Shown: piece by piece, positions 48,124 through 57,147 of the stretch | Numbering within the stretch: position 1 is the first letter of the stretch | Layout: every line of letters starts with the position of its first letter | NCBI RefSeq assembly: GCF_907163085.1 | Contig: NZ_CAJQTX010000001.1 | Location: 327,001-391,000, forward strand | Direction: 5' to 3' | From: Candidatus Accumulibacter sp. ACC003 | GTDB lineage: Bacteria; Pseudomonadota; Gammaproteobacteria; Burkholderiales; Rhodocyclaceae | Length of the DNA: 64,000 nucleotides | Position numbers and translations under genes: made by a program | Notes under the pieces: generated by a model | What the model was told of the DNA's origin: nothing | Seen by the model: the letters and a program-made list of their open reading frames with translations, nothing else | Database searches by the model: none

Positions 48124-50364
48124 ATGTTGGACGGGCTACAAACGGCAAGGGCGTGGGCATTATACGAGGCTGGTGACTATGAGAAATCTCTCAGAGCATA
48201 CGAAGCACTAAAATTCGCTACAAATTCATCCGCCTATGACTACAATATTTCGATGATACGCGCTTTGGTGGAATTTGGTGGCGCGGATGACGATCCATAC
48301 GATTGGGGCCGTGTAGTTAAAAGTGGCCTGGGGGTTGATAACATATATGTTTGCAACCTTAAACGCAGAAAAGATCGGCGTTTAAGAATTTCCCGAGAGC
48401 TTAATCGAAGTGGGCTTCATTTTGAGATAGTAGATGGTGTAGATGCCAAGTTTGACCGAACGGCTAACAAGTTATATGAGGATTTTAAAACGCGACCGTT
48501 GGCAGATGGTTTGCGTTCAACGGCCCACTTGTCGGTAGAGCAAAGGCGTAGTCATAAAAGATCAATAACGCTAGGGGCAATGGGCTATCTGTTATCACAA
48601 AAAAAAATATTCGAGGATGCTAATAGTAAAAGATATAAACGAATTCTTATATTAGACGACGATGTTTTTTTCGTAAGCAATGTTGGAAATCGCCTCAAAA
48701 ATGCTTTAGCAAAAATGCCGCCATGGAAGATGCTGTTGCTCGGTTCTTCAGAGTATTCCAATAGAACGTCTTCGGAGTTCGGCGACAATGCACGTTGCAT
48801 CGAAGCTAATGGCTTTTATAAGCCAGTTCCTGGGAAAACATGCGGATCCTTTGCGGTTGTCTACGATGAATCTATATACCAATGTATCATTGATTTAATA
48901 TCCGAGTATGACGGTACGTATGATAATTGCGTCCTTGGTGCAGTTTACTCTTTGTATCCGAACGAATGCTTTGTTATTGATCCATCAATCGTCATTCCAG
49001 ATGTCTCAGAAAGCAATATTAGAGATGCTGGTCGTGACATTGTTTCCCATGGGAAACGGATGGCTTGGGATATCAGCAACTATGAGCGGTTTGCTAGGCC
49101 GTTAACTGTATCGATAATATTAAGTGACTTCAGCAAGTTGGCAAGCTTGAGGTCTCTCGATCCGCGGCCGGCAATTGATATTTGCATTAGGGTCTTCTAT
49201 CTAACAAATGATGGATTGAGACCAATAATCCCAGGGCACACTTTTATTCCTGCCGATGACCGCCCTGTTGTTAGTATAATTGAAAGTGAAGAAGAGTTTT
49301 TAGCAGCAATTGAACGATACCGCATTCCTTTTTCCGATTTTATATTTAACTGGCCGTCGTATCGATCCATCACCGAGGAGTCCATTCGGGATGTCTGTAT
49401 AGTGGGAGTAGAGAGTGTCGATGCTCGGTTGAAGTTTGGTGTCATTGATGGGGTAAGTTTTATGAGAGAGGCAGGGGTTAAGGCGCGCCCTGGGATGCAC
49501 AGCATTATTATCCCTAGCTTTAGACGAGCGGAAGAGGTTTGGCCATCTGTTAAGTCTGCTTTAAATCAGGACTTCGAAGATCTGGAAGTTATTCTGGTAA
49601 ATGATAACCCACTGAATGTCGACTTCGAAGAGAAAATGCGGGAATTTGTTTCGGATTTCTCAAAAGCAGATAGTCATGGCGATGCGCATGCTTCGGTTGT
49701 GATTATAAATCACTCAGTCAATCGAAATGCATCTGCTGCTCGAAATACTGGATTTTACAGATCGTCTGGCGAGTATGTGTCTTTTTTGGATGACGATGAT
49801 TTGTATGACGCAAATAGAATATCGGTGATAAACAAGGCTCTTGCGGGCTCGTTGGATGGGGTTGGTGCCTGTTACTGTGGTTACCAGGGCAAGTGGAATG
49901 GCGAGAGAGATGAGTCGCGATTTAGAAATGGAGATTTGACCGATTCGGTAATTGCTCTGGATTATTCTTCCCATTATATGTGCACTAACACTGTTACCTA
50001 TAAGCGCGCATGTTTCTCCGGCTTGGGTGGTTTTAATGAGTCTTATCTGCGTCATCAAGATATAGAGCTAGTACTGCGGTTTTTCGAGCGATACGAAATG
50101 TCGTCAGTAAATAGCTATTGCGTTCACAATAGGCCGGTGGCGGTTTCAGAAACATTTAAAGCAGATGTTTATAAGTTGATGAAACTTAAAGTGTCGTTTT
50201 TTTATGATTTTTCTTATCTATTAAAAAACAAGGGCCGTGACTATATTGAAAGAGTGTTGTCAGCACACGCGACTGATGTCCTAAAGCGTTGCAGGGATGG
50301 GAAAGACCATCATCAAGATTTAGTAATCGGGGCGTTCAGAGAGTTGATTAGGGTCAACAATTAG
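48124..50364 (+). CDS. Two-domain glycosyltransferase: GT25-like then GT2-like
   Basis: This 746-residue protein has a short TPR-like start. A GT25/LPS-type domain follows (about residues 80-300: IYVCNLKRRKDRRLRISREL; RILILDDDVFFVSN; GSFAVVYDESIY). A GT2 domain lies at about 460-700 (HSIIIPSFRRAEEVWPSVKSAL; SAARNTGFYRSSGEYVSFLDDDDLYD with the DxD-type acids). It should add two kinds of sugar to the surface polysaccharide. GGAG at 48114 is six bases from ATG 48124; ATG 48109 overlaps that site and is rejected. The region is clearly AT-richer than the rest of the window, a sign of horizontal acquisition. Confidence 0.82.
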   Translation: MLDGLQTARAWALYEAGDYEKSLRAYEALKFATNSSAYDYNISMIRALVEFGGADDDPYDWGRVVKSGLGVDNIYVCNLKRRKDRRLRISRELNRSGLHFEIVDGVDAKFDRTANKLYEDFKTRPLADGLRSTAHLSVEQRRSHKRSITLGAMGYLLSQKKIFEDANSKRYKRILILDDDVFFVSNVGNRLKNALAKMPPWKMLLLGSSEYSNRTSSEFGDNARCIEANGFYKPVPGKTCGSFAVVYDESIYQCIIDLISEYDGTYDNCVLGAVYSLYPNECFVIDPSIVIPDVSESNIRDAGRDIVSHGKRMAWDISNYERFARPLTVSIILSDFSKLASLRSLDPRPAIDICIRVFYLTNDGLRPIIPGHTFIPADDRPVVSIIESEEEFLAAIERYRIPFSDFIFNWPSYRSITEESIRDVCIVGVESVDARLKFGVIDGVSFMREAGVKARPGMHSIIIPSFRRAEEVWPSVKSALNQDFEDLEVILVNDNPLNVDFEEKMREFVSDFSKADSHGDAHASVVIINHSVNRNASAARNTGFYRSSGEYVSFLDDDDLYDANRISVINKALAGSLDGVGACYCGYQGKWNGERDESRFRNGDLTDSVIALDYSSHYMCTNTVTYKRACFSGLGGFNESYLRHQDIELVLRFFERYEMSSVNSYCVHNRPVAVSETFKADVYKLMKLKVSFFYDFSYLLKNKGRDYIERVLSAHATDVLKRCRDGKDHHQDLVIGAFRELIRVNN

Positions 50365-50367
50365 GCT

Positions 50368-51582
50368 ATGGATAGAGTGTTCAATAGAGAAGTTCTTGCG
50401 GCCAGACGCCATCCTTCGCTTGCCAGTGTTCAGTATTTTGAAGTGCTCCGAAGAATCAAAACAGAATTTGGAGATAAGTATTATTTTTATTTTACTAATC
50501 ATGGCGTGCTAACGAACATTGAAGAGCATGGATGGAAGCACGCGAACTCCGGGAGTCCATCTGCGATGCTTAAGCACGGAGGGCGCCTTTTTCGAGATAG
50601 AGAGTCTGTTTCCAGTTTGTTTCTCGAGACCAGATCTTCGGAAGCGGCGGTTCTGCTTGTTGCTTTTGCCAATTATTACTTGGCAAGAGGGTCGGTGACA
50701 GGATATCTGCGGTTTATAAATGAATATTTGACCTACCGCAATATCTCAGGAATCTCTTTTGTCGATCTGAAAAGTGGCGACATTCCAACATTTAGGAATT
50801 GGGTTTCTACTATTTGCAAGAAGGAGGTTGGTCTTCTGCCAACAGATGGAAAGCCAAAAGTTTCGATAATAATGCCCGCGTTTAATAATGGGAGCACAAT
50901 TAGATGGTCTATTTTGTCAATTGTAAATCAGTCGTTCGCGGACTGGGAGTTGTTGGTGGTCGACGATGCCAGTACAGATAATACGGCGATTGTTGTTTCA
51001 GATCTTGCCAAATCCGATAAGCGCATATCCCTAATACAGAACAGTGCTAACATTGGCACTTATCTATCGAGAAATCGGGCGTTAAGGGTTGCTTTAGGAG
51101 AGTATGTTACCGTCCTTGATGCAGACGATTTCGCCGTTGCAAACAGATTGGAATTGCAGTATAAGCAGGTAAGGTTAGCTGCGTCTCCAGGGCACATCGG
51201 GGGCTATGTCAGAATGAATGAAGATTGTTATTTAACAGATTTTAGAAAAGCCTCTCAGTGGTCGTACGATGGAGTCACGCATCGTTGCTTGGCGTCTATT
51301 TTTTTAAATAGAGAGTTCTTGTTGAATCGTCTTGGGCGGTGGGACGCTGTTAGGTTCGGAGGAGATGCTGAATTATATGCAAGAGCATTAAAGATTGATT
51401 CGGATACTTTTGTTGAGAGCAGGGCCCCGCTTATAATTGCATTGAATAGGTGCGTCTCGTTGACCAATAGTCCGGGGTCTGAACTTGGGTCCGCTGCACG
51501 CCAAGCATATATTGACCATTTCAGTCGTTGGCACGAAAGTGCTCATCAATCCGAATTGAGGCTTCCTGAAATTGCGCATTAG
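50368..51582 (+). CDS. Glycosyltransferase family 2 protein
   Basis: This 404-residue protein has an N-terminal helical region of unknown role and a GT2 domain from about residue 165 (KVSIIMPAFNNGSTIRWSILSIVNQSFADWELLVVDDASTDNT; EYVTVLDADDFAVANRLELQ). The DAD acids are the expected metal/nucleotide-sugar site. It follows the two-domain glycosyltransferase by three bases with the same AT-rich composition, so the pair moved together. The acceptor is unknown. Confidence 0.85.
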   Translation: MDRVFNREVLAARRHPSLASVQYFEVLRRIKTEFGDKYYFYFTNHGVLTNIEEHGWKHANSGSPSAMLKHGGRLFRDRESVSSLFLETRSSEAAVLLVAFANYYLARGSVTGYLRFINEYLTYRNISGISFVDLKSGDIPTFRNWVSTICKKEVGLLPTDGKPKVSIIMPAFNNGSTIRWSILSIVNQSFADWELLVVDDASTDNTAIVVSDLAKSDKRISLIQNSANIGTYLSRNRALRVALGEYVTVLDADDFAVANRLELQYKQVRLAASPGHIGGYVRMNEDCYLTDFRKASQWSYDGVTHRCLASIFLNREFLLNRLGRWDAVRFGGDAELYARALKIDSDTFVESRAPLIIALNRCVSLTNSPGSELGSAARQAYIDHFSRWHESAHQSELRLPEIAH

Positions 51583-51652
51583 GAAAACATTGGTGTGGTC
51601 GCAACATATCGCCGTGGGAGAAGTCGCTTTTGAATCCTGCGCGAGACCCGCG

Positions 51653-51718
51653 ATGAAACCGATCAGTTTTTATCAATCGGAGGTTGAGCGTAAGAAGCGG
51701 CTGACGCGGGGTTTATGT
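51653..51718 (+). pseudogene. IS5-family transposase N-terminal fragment
   Basis: ATG 51653 opens MKPISFYQSEVERKKRLTRG, the start of an IS5-type transposase (usual pattern MKQ.SFA..E...KKK.TRRE). After about 20 codons it joins IS3-type sequence. It is a junction relic. Confidence 0.6.
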
Positions 51719-52080
51719 AGCTTGGTGTGGAACCGACCGGAATTCCCGGCACGGGGTTTCGAGAGCATCGACCAGGCACGCCTCTGGGGCAGCGACTTCG
51801 TGCGCTGGTACAACACGGAGCACCGCCCTAGCGGCATTCGCTATGTCACTCCAGAGCAACGTCATGCCGGCGATGACGAGGCACTCTTGGCGGCCCGTCA
51901 TTTGCTCTACCAAGCCGCGCGTGCGAAGAATCCGGCGCGCTGGAGTCAACAGACTCGGAACTGGTCGCCCATCGTTGCCGTGACGCTCAACCCGGAACGG
52001 GATGGCGTCGTCGCCGCTGTCGCGACTACCAGCAGGAGTATGCCATTGGCAGCATGGACTCAGGCGACAACTATCTTGAC
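51719..52080 (+). pseudogene. IS3-family OrfB C-terminal fragment
   Basis: The frame reads RPEFPARGFESIDQARLWGSDFVRWYNTEHRPSGIRYVTPEQRH, the conserved end of an IS3-type integrase-core transposase, including the WYN..RPH/S region. The catalytic domain proper is missing. The frame continues in sequence of unclear origin up to the ISL3 insertion. It forms the right-hand edge of the polysaccharide locus, opposite the IS3 relic at 36.1 kb. Confidence 0.72.
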
Positions 52081-52088
52081 ATTTACCG

Positions 52089-53549
52089 GGTTTAGGTCGT
52101 TTCGTGTGGAACGGGCAATAAAGGGGCGAAGGGCGAGGCGGGCAAATGAGTGAGCTTTCCGGCGATGAGGTAGGCCATGTCGATGAAGTTTTCGACGCGG
52201 CGATAGCCACGCGCTCGTGCGCGCGCCTCCTGGAGGGATCGATTCATCGCTTCGACGCGGCCGTTGTGTTTGCCGGCGTTAAAACCGTTGAGTACGCCAG
52301 GAAGATGCTTGGTGATCGTCCGGCCGAGGCGCTTGAAGGGTTCGAGTCGGCAGCGGCTGGCCCAGCTGAGCCAGCGCTTGAGCAGGGGCTCGGCCTCGTC
52401 AGGTGTCGTGGCGGTGGCGTAGACGGAGCGCAGCGCCTTCTTGATCCGCCAGGCCCGTGCGGTCTTGAGGTTCGAGCGTTGCAACCAGCGCATGGTCTCG
52501 GTTTGTTTGACGGTCCAGTCGGCGGGCTTCTTGTGCAGGCCCCAGCGGGTGCCCTTCAGTTCGGGTTTGCTCTTGACCTCTGCCCGTCGCACCTCGTCCA
52601 GCGCCGTGCTGCTCAGAGCAACGACGTGGAAGCGGTCAAAGCAGACCTCGGCTGCGGGAAAGTGCTCGGCGGCGCCGGCCTGGAACGAGCCGCTCATGTC
52701 CATGCTGACATGGCTGATCGCGGTCGGCTCGCCACCATGCTCGGTAAGGTCGCTGGCGAACTTCCCGAGCGTGCCCTTGTCCCGGCCCGCCGTCGCAAAC
52801 AGCAAGCGTTGCTCGTCAAGATCATAAAAAACAGAGATGTACGTCTGGCCGCGCTTACTGGCAGTCTCGTCGACGCCGATCGCACGGACCCCGGCATGAC
52901 TTTCCTGGGCGCGCGCTTTGCCGACATGATGATTGATCACGCGCCACAGCCTGCGACTGCGCACGCGCAGCAGTCGGCCGGCCGCCAGGACCGACATGGT
53001 CGGCGCCAGCATCAGCGTCAAAGCCTCAAACAGCAGGGTGAAGCGACTGCCTTCACGCGCCCAGGGTACGGCGATCTGCGTCACCTTGCCGCAACCGGCA
53101 CAGGCCACGCGCGGCACCTCGGCATGCAGATTGGCTTCGTACTGGAAAAAAGCCAGATGGCGCCACGAGCGCGGCAGGCGGTCGTGGAGCGGCTGCGCCG
53201 CCGCACCGCAAGCCGGGCAAGCATGAATGGCGGCGCCAAACCGGACCTGGAAATCGATCCGTCCGGACTCTGGCTTGAAGATGACTTCTTCTACCTGCCA
53301 AGGAGCAACGAGGCCCAGAGCCTGGGTGAACAGCGTTTCGATCATGAGGAAGCGGCCGCGAGAGGAAAGGCCGCCATTGTCCTCCATGCCGAGGGCGGCA
53401 GACTGCCTTCCTCGGCCCGGAGGAAGCGTAAGCGAGCGGGCAGCGATGTAAAGGGTTCGGCTGCGCCCGGACTGCGTCCGCCCTTGACATCGCCGCCCCC
53501 TCAAACCGCCAAAACCAGCGCCCGTTCCACACGAAACGACAAAGAGCCC
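52089..53549 (-). mobile_element. Complete ISL3-family insertion sequence
   Basis: Inverted ends share GTCGTTTCGTGTGGAACGGGC (left from about 52095, right ending at 53549 on the other strand). An eight-base ATTTACCG lies directly outside both ends (52081-52088 and 53550-53557), as expected for ISL3-family target duplication. One intact transposase gene is inside. The exact left boundary could shift by one base. Confidence 0.88.
52092..53345 (-). CDS. ISL3-family transposase
   Basis: This 417-residue DDE transposase has an N-terminal zinc-finger (CPACGAAAQPLHD; CAGCGKVTQI), then the catalytic core with IGVDETASKRG, VSMDMSGSF and CFDRFHVV, and a C-terminal helical region with the late Glu (GRVEAMNRSLQEARARARGYR). 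ATG 53345 gives the typical start MIETLFTQALGL; the longer frame runs through the terminal repeat. Length and motifs are complete, so it is probably active. Confidence 0.9.
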   Translation of the reverse strand: MIETLFTQALGLVAPWQVEEVIFKPESGRIDFQVRFGAAIHACPACGAAAQPLHDRLPRSWRHLAFFQYEANLHAEVPRVACAGCGKVTQIAVPWAREGSRFTLLFEALTLMLAPTMSVLAAGRLLRVRSRRLWRVINHHVGKARAQESHAGVRAIGVDETASKRGQTYISVFYDLDEQRLLFATAGRDKGTLGKFASDLTEHGGEPTAISHVSMDMSGSFQAGAAEHFPAAEVCFDRFHVVALSSTALDEVRRAEVKSKPELKGTRWGLHKKPADWTVKQTETMRWLQRSNLKTARAWRIKKALRSVYATATTPDEAEPLLKRWLSWASRCRLEPFKRLGRTITKHLPGVLNGFNAGKHNGRVEAMNRSLQEARARARGYRRVENFIDMAYLIAGKLTHLPASPFAPLLPVPHETT

Positions 53550-53551
53550 AT

Positions 53552-53914
53552 TTACCGCGACCCACGCACCGTCTTGCCATCAAAGGCAACGCTGCCTTTC
53601 AAGGTGCCAACCACCTCAGCGACCCAGGGGCGAAACGCCACCTCAAATTGCTTCGGGTCCAGCGCTCGGAAGATCCTCAGAAACGTCTTCTCGGAGAGGA
53701 CGCCGTTCTTGAGCGGCAGAAACTGACGCAGCCAGTCCTCCTTCTTATACGCCCAATAGGCGATGTCTTCGACGGTGTCACAATCGGAGAGCACGGCGGC
53801 CATGGCAATCACCAAAATCTCCACAAAGTCATGCAGCGTCCCATTGCTGGGTTTGCGCGGGTCGTCTACTTCCCTCAAGCAGCACATCAGGCTGGCTCCT
53901 TTCGTCACACTCAT
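53552..53914 (-). pseudogene. ISAs1-family transposase, N-terminal third
   Basis: Read leftward, 120 residues match the start of ISAs1-type transposases (DDPRKPSNGTLHDFVEILVIAMAAVLSDCDTVEDIA; FLPLKNGVLSEKTFLRIFRALDP; AFDGKTVRGSR). The frame stops in the target duplication of the ISL3 element. The remaining two thirds are not found on the far side of ISL3, so the gene was already truncated or rearranged before ISL3 arrived. Confidence 0.82.
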
Positions 53915-54233
53915 TGCGGTTGCACAAAAGACGAGAGTAGACCTGATTTCAGTGGGGTTTACAAGCTCTTGTCATAAGCCTATGAATGTTAAAGATTTTT
54001 CACTTCACCGATGCAGAGGGAAACGTCATGCTATGCGAGTGCCGAGGCCCTGCTCCCCAGATGAAGCAGATTTGTTTTTCTCAAGTTGAGTTCGAACGGA
54101 AGAAGCGACGTACACGACGCGAGGTGTTCCGTCTCCCTCGGGGTCATGACTTAGACTCCTTGAAAACAAGGCTTTCTATGACCGAGGTTCGCACTTCTTG
54201 GATTCGCCTGTGAGGCCCTTGTACACCATCGTT
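53915..54233. other. Short region between ISAs1 relic and the lyase gene, with an IS5 scrap
   Basis: Apart from the IS5-type fragment at 54061, no gene is supported. It should contain the promoter of the lyase-like gene. Confidence 0.4.
54061..54141 (+). pseudogene. IS5-family transposase N-terminal fragment (second copy)
   Basis: MKQICFSQVEFERKKRRTRREVFR is a diverged IS5-type transposase start, related to but not identical with the fragment at 51653. It runs out of recognisable sequence within about 27 codons. Confidence 0.6.
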
Positions 54234-55247
54234 ATGTCGTCCCTGCGCGTTCTGGCCTGCTCGCTTGCGGTACTGTGTTCGTCTGCTCTTGCTCGAATTG
54301 AATGCCCGGCTACATCCCCTCCCGTACGTGACGTCGCAAGCGTGAACATATACGGCGAACGTGGGCTGAGAGCTAACATTGATAGGCTACGTTCCCGAGA
54401 ACGTGAGTTTTTGATGAAGCCCATTAATGAGTTTATGCAGCAAACAGCCACACAAGCGACTAGCTATGTAGACAGAGGTGACCGTGCCGCAGCGCGTTGT
54501 GCAGTGGGCGCATTGCGTAGCTGGGCCGTTGGGGAGGCCCTTCTCGGCGGGCTCACGAACGAGGCGGCCAACAAGGAGGTGATATGGAATACGGCGGGCT
54601 TGGCGTTGGCCTACCTTCGGGTGAAGGCGCAAGCGTTGCCTGCGGAGCGTGCCGATATCGAAGTCTGGCTTACGGCGTTGGCGCGGCGTGTTACCTCCCG
54701 CTATGGCGGAGTAGCGGGACAAAACAATGTCTTTTCTTGGGTAGGTCTGGTCGCTGCAGCTGTTGCCGCTGCGACAGACGATCAAGTACTCTGGCAGGAG
54801 TCGGAGCGTATTCACGAGGCTGCACTCAGGACTATCGATGCTCAAGGCATTCTACCGATTGAGTTGCAACGAGGGCGACGCGCGCTGGCTTACCATAACT
54901 TTGCGCTCGTCCCTCTTATGGTTACCGGCGAGTTGCGTCGGCGAGCCGGGCGGGAAGTGTCGGCTTCCGGGACCGAGGCGTTGGAACGTTTGGTGCGATT
55001 CACTGGCGCAATGATGAAAGACTCCTCCTTGTTGGCGGACTTGGCTGGTTCTACTCAAGATGACCCTGGTACGCGGAACTATGGCGTCTGGTCTTACATT
55101 GCGTTGGTTCGATTTCCCGGAGTTAAAATAGATATGCGCGTCGGTCCGGAACCGCCATTCGATCGCTGGCTAGGCGGAAACGCTAGGTTTTTTATCGAAG
55201 ATGCTAATGGCAGCGATCCGGGCAATTCTTCACGACTCCTCAAGTAA
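54234..55247 (+). CDS. Exported PL5/alginate-lyase-superfamily protein with altered active site
   Basis: This 337-residue protein has a signal peptide (MSSLRVLACSLAVLCSSALA). Its alpha-toroid body aligns with AlgL-type poly(mannuronate) lyases: IDAQGILPIELQRGRRALAYHNFALVPL corresponds to the catalytic segment, with Arg213 and Tyr220 spaced as in the family. The other active-site motif, NNHSYW in AlgL, reads NNVFSW here (residues 164-169), so the catalytic His is Val. ATG 54234 is chosen; upstream GTG/TTG starts would precede the signal. It may act on a different glycan or be a binding protein. It lies beside the polysaccharide locus. Confidence 0.78.
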   Translation: MSSLRVLACSLAVLCSSALARIECPATSPPVRDVASVNIYGERGLRANIDRLRSREREFLMKPINEFMQQTATQATSYVDRGDRAAARCAVGALRSWAVGEALLGGLTNEAANKEVIWNTAGLALAYLRVKAQALPAERADIEVWLTALARRVTSRYGGVAGQNNVFSWVGLVAAAVAAATDDQVLWQESERIHEAALRTIDAQGILPIELQRGRRALAYHNFALVPLMVTGELRRRAGREVSASGTEALERLVRFTGAMMKDSSLLADLAGSTQDDPGTRNYGVWSYIALVRFPGVKIDMRVGPEPPFDRWLGGNARFFIEDANGSDPGNSSRLLK

Positions 55248-55290
55248 GTGTTTCTACGCTTAACGAATAAGGCAACGGTGTCCGGCTTCC

Positions 55291-56556
55291 TCACAGGTAT
55301 GCCAACAACAATGGCCGCAGCTGGGCCTCATAAAGCGCCTGCGAGGCCGGTTTGTGAAGACAGTGCTTGAAGAACCGCAGGACTTGGCGGCTCACCTTGG
55401 ACGTGTAGCGGAATACTGGAGTGGTCCAGTCGGGGCGATCGGTTCCGTCGGTCGCGGAGGTCTGGCGCCGGTCCTGCTTGCGCAATGCTTTCCTGTCCTC
55501 GATTCCGTGCTGACCCATTTTACGGTGCAAGAGCAGGGCCACCAGGAGGCTGGTGACAATCGCCAGGCGGACCTGATTCTCGATGGCTGCGACACTGGCA
55601 CCCCAGGCCTTGGCCTGGCTGAAGTCGTTCTTCCAGGTGTCAAAACACTTCTCCTCCTCCCAGCGGCGCGAGTAGAGGAAAGCGATGAGGCCGGGTTCGA
55701 GCTTGAACTCGTTGGTCAAAAACTCCACGAGATGCCCACGCCGGCTGCGGAAGGTGATCAAGCGCCAGTCTTGCCGGGAACTGCGCAGGGTGATGCGCAG
55801 ATCCTTGAGCACGCCTTCGTTGGCCGGCACGTCCGCCACCGGCAAGGGCTCGGTAGAATCGATGCACAGGTTGGTTTTCATGCGCGTGATCAGGGTCACG
55901 CCCAAGCGCTTTTTCCGGCTATCCCAGAACGCCGCGTCGATGAAAGCGCGGTCGACCAGCCACAGGGCATCCTTGTGACGGGTCATGGCCTGCTCGGACT
56001 GGTCGTAGTCGCGCAACAGTGTTATCTCGTGGCGACTGCGGGTATCGACATAGACATCGGCCGGACAGCCCAAGCGCACGTCGTAGAAGCTCAGCAGCGC
56101 GTGTCCCTTGGGATTGTCCTCGCCGCCCTGGCGGGGCGTGCACCGGCCGTAGTGGGCGCTTTCGCTCTGATACGTCCCATCCATTGCGTAAACTGGGCGT
56201 CCTTGCAGGGTAGGGAATTGCGCCAGACGATCCGGCAGCGCCGCCCGGGCCTCGGTGAGCAACGGCGCCGTCGCCACCTGCAAGACCGCGCGGCGGCGGC
56301 GCGAGGACAGCGCGTCCGACCAGGTGGAACGTGCCAGCGGGACGCGTTGCGCCGTCCCCGGCTCCCAATGCAGCAGCGACTGCACCTGTTCGCGCAGCGT
56401 GTGCATGCCTTGCAGGTGGCGCAGTACCCCCAGGCCGATAAAATCCGCCATACTCAATACGCGCGACACCGTGTTGGCACCACGTATCTGCGCCAGGGCA
56501 TGAGCCACCGGCGCCAACAGTTCTCCCAAGACGGTGTTATTCATGAGGCTATCCAT
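55291..56556 (-). CDS. IS4-family transposase
   Basis: This 421-residue transposase has the first acidic motif in YAMDGTYQSESAHYG, the second in LWLVDRAFIDAAFWDSR, and the Y-R-W-E-E-E-K-C-F signature (LYSRRWEEEKCFDTWKN), which is the Y(2)R(3)E(6)K box of IS4-type enzymes. It appears full length. I could not identify matching terminal inverted repeats by eye within 100 bases of either end, so element borders are not given. Confidence 0.83.
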   Translation of the reverse strand: MDSLMNNTVLGELLAPVAHALAQIRGANTVSRVLSMADFIGLGVLRHLQGMHTLREQVQSLLHWEPGTAQRVPLARSTWSDALSSRRRRAVLQVATAPLLTEARAALPDRLAQFPTLQGRPVYAMDGTYQSESAHYGRCTPRQGGEDNPKGHALLSFYDVRLGCPADVYVDTRSRHEITLLRDYDQSEQAMTRHKDALWLVDRAFIDAAFWDSRKKRLGVTLITRMKTNLCIDSTEPLPVADVPANEGVLKDLRITLRSSRQDWRLITFRSRRGHLVEFLTNEFKLEPGLIAFLYSRRWEEEKCFDTWKNDFSQAKAWGASVAAIENQVRLAIVTSLLVALLLHRKMGQHGIEDRKALRKQDRRQTSATDGTDRPDWTTPVFRYTSKVSRQVLRFFKHCLHKPASQALYEAQLRPLLLAYL

Positions 56557-56802
56557 GACTGTGCGCGGCGGCGTGAATTTCGGTGGAAATGGGCGGTTTG
56601 AAATTCGTGCCTGTAAAGTGGCCGAGAGAGCGACGATTGGCGGCTCAATCCGGTCGTTCGAGCTATAGATCGTGGTCTTGATGAGGGGATGTTTCGCCCT
56701 GGTGGATCTGGCCGAAGGGTTCGAAACGCAACGGGCTAACGGACGCGTGCAATCGCCCGTCGACCGAAATCTACGACGGTCGGCAGCCAGACTGGCGGCG
56801 AA

Positions 56803-57060
56803 CTACCGCTTGTTACGCGGTAACGCGAAGTACTGATCGAAGACCTCGTCGCTCATCGCCCGCGTGGTGATCCGATCGGCGTCGAGGATGAGCTTTTCCA
56901 GGAAGGCCCGTCTCGTCACGCTGGCGTGGCGAGCCAAGCGAGCCAGAGCGAGGGCCGTCGCGGTCGAGACCCATACCTGCAAGCGGCGTTCGCCGTTTTC
57001 CCCGGCGCAGGGTCGCTTGGCACGATAGGCTCGTTGCCTTTCTGCGGAAGTCGTCGCCAT
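56803..57060 (-). CDS. Small RHH-like hypothetical protein associated with IS elements
   Basis: This 85-residue basic protein begins MATTSAERQRAYRAKR and contains a likely ribbon-helix-helix-type segment (RRLQVWVSTATALALARLARHASVTRRAFLEKLI). Proteins of this kind often sit beside transposase helper genes or plasmid genes. ATG 57060 is preferred to a start 14 codons upstream. It lies 87 bases downstream of an orphan istB on the same strand. Function unknown. Confidence 0.6.
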   Translation of the reverse strand: MATTSAERQRAYRAKRPCAGENGERRLQVWVSTATALALARLARHASVTRRAFLEKLILDADRITTRAMSDEVFDQYFALPRNKR

Positions 57061-57147
57061 GAGCGCTCGTCCGTTACCGCGTAACGCCGACCGGATTGGC
57101 ACCGGCGAACGACAGGTGCGCGCAGATCGGCCGGCAAATGGTGCCAG

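Noticed and set aside
52146..53726. 526-residue plus-strand ORF
   Set aside because: It runs antisense to the ISL3 transposase and across the element border, so it cannot be an ancestral gene.
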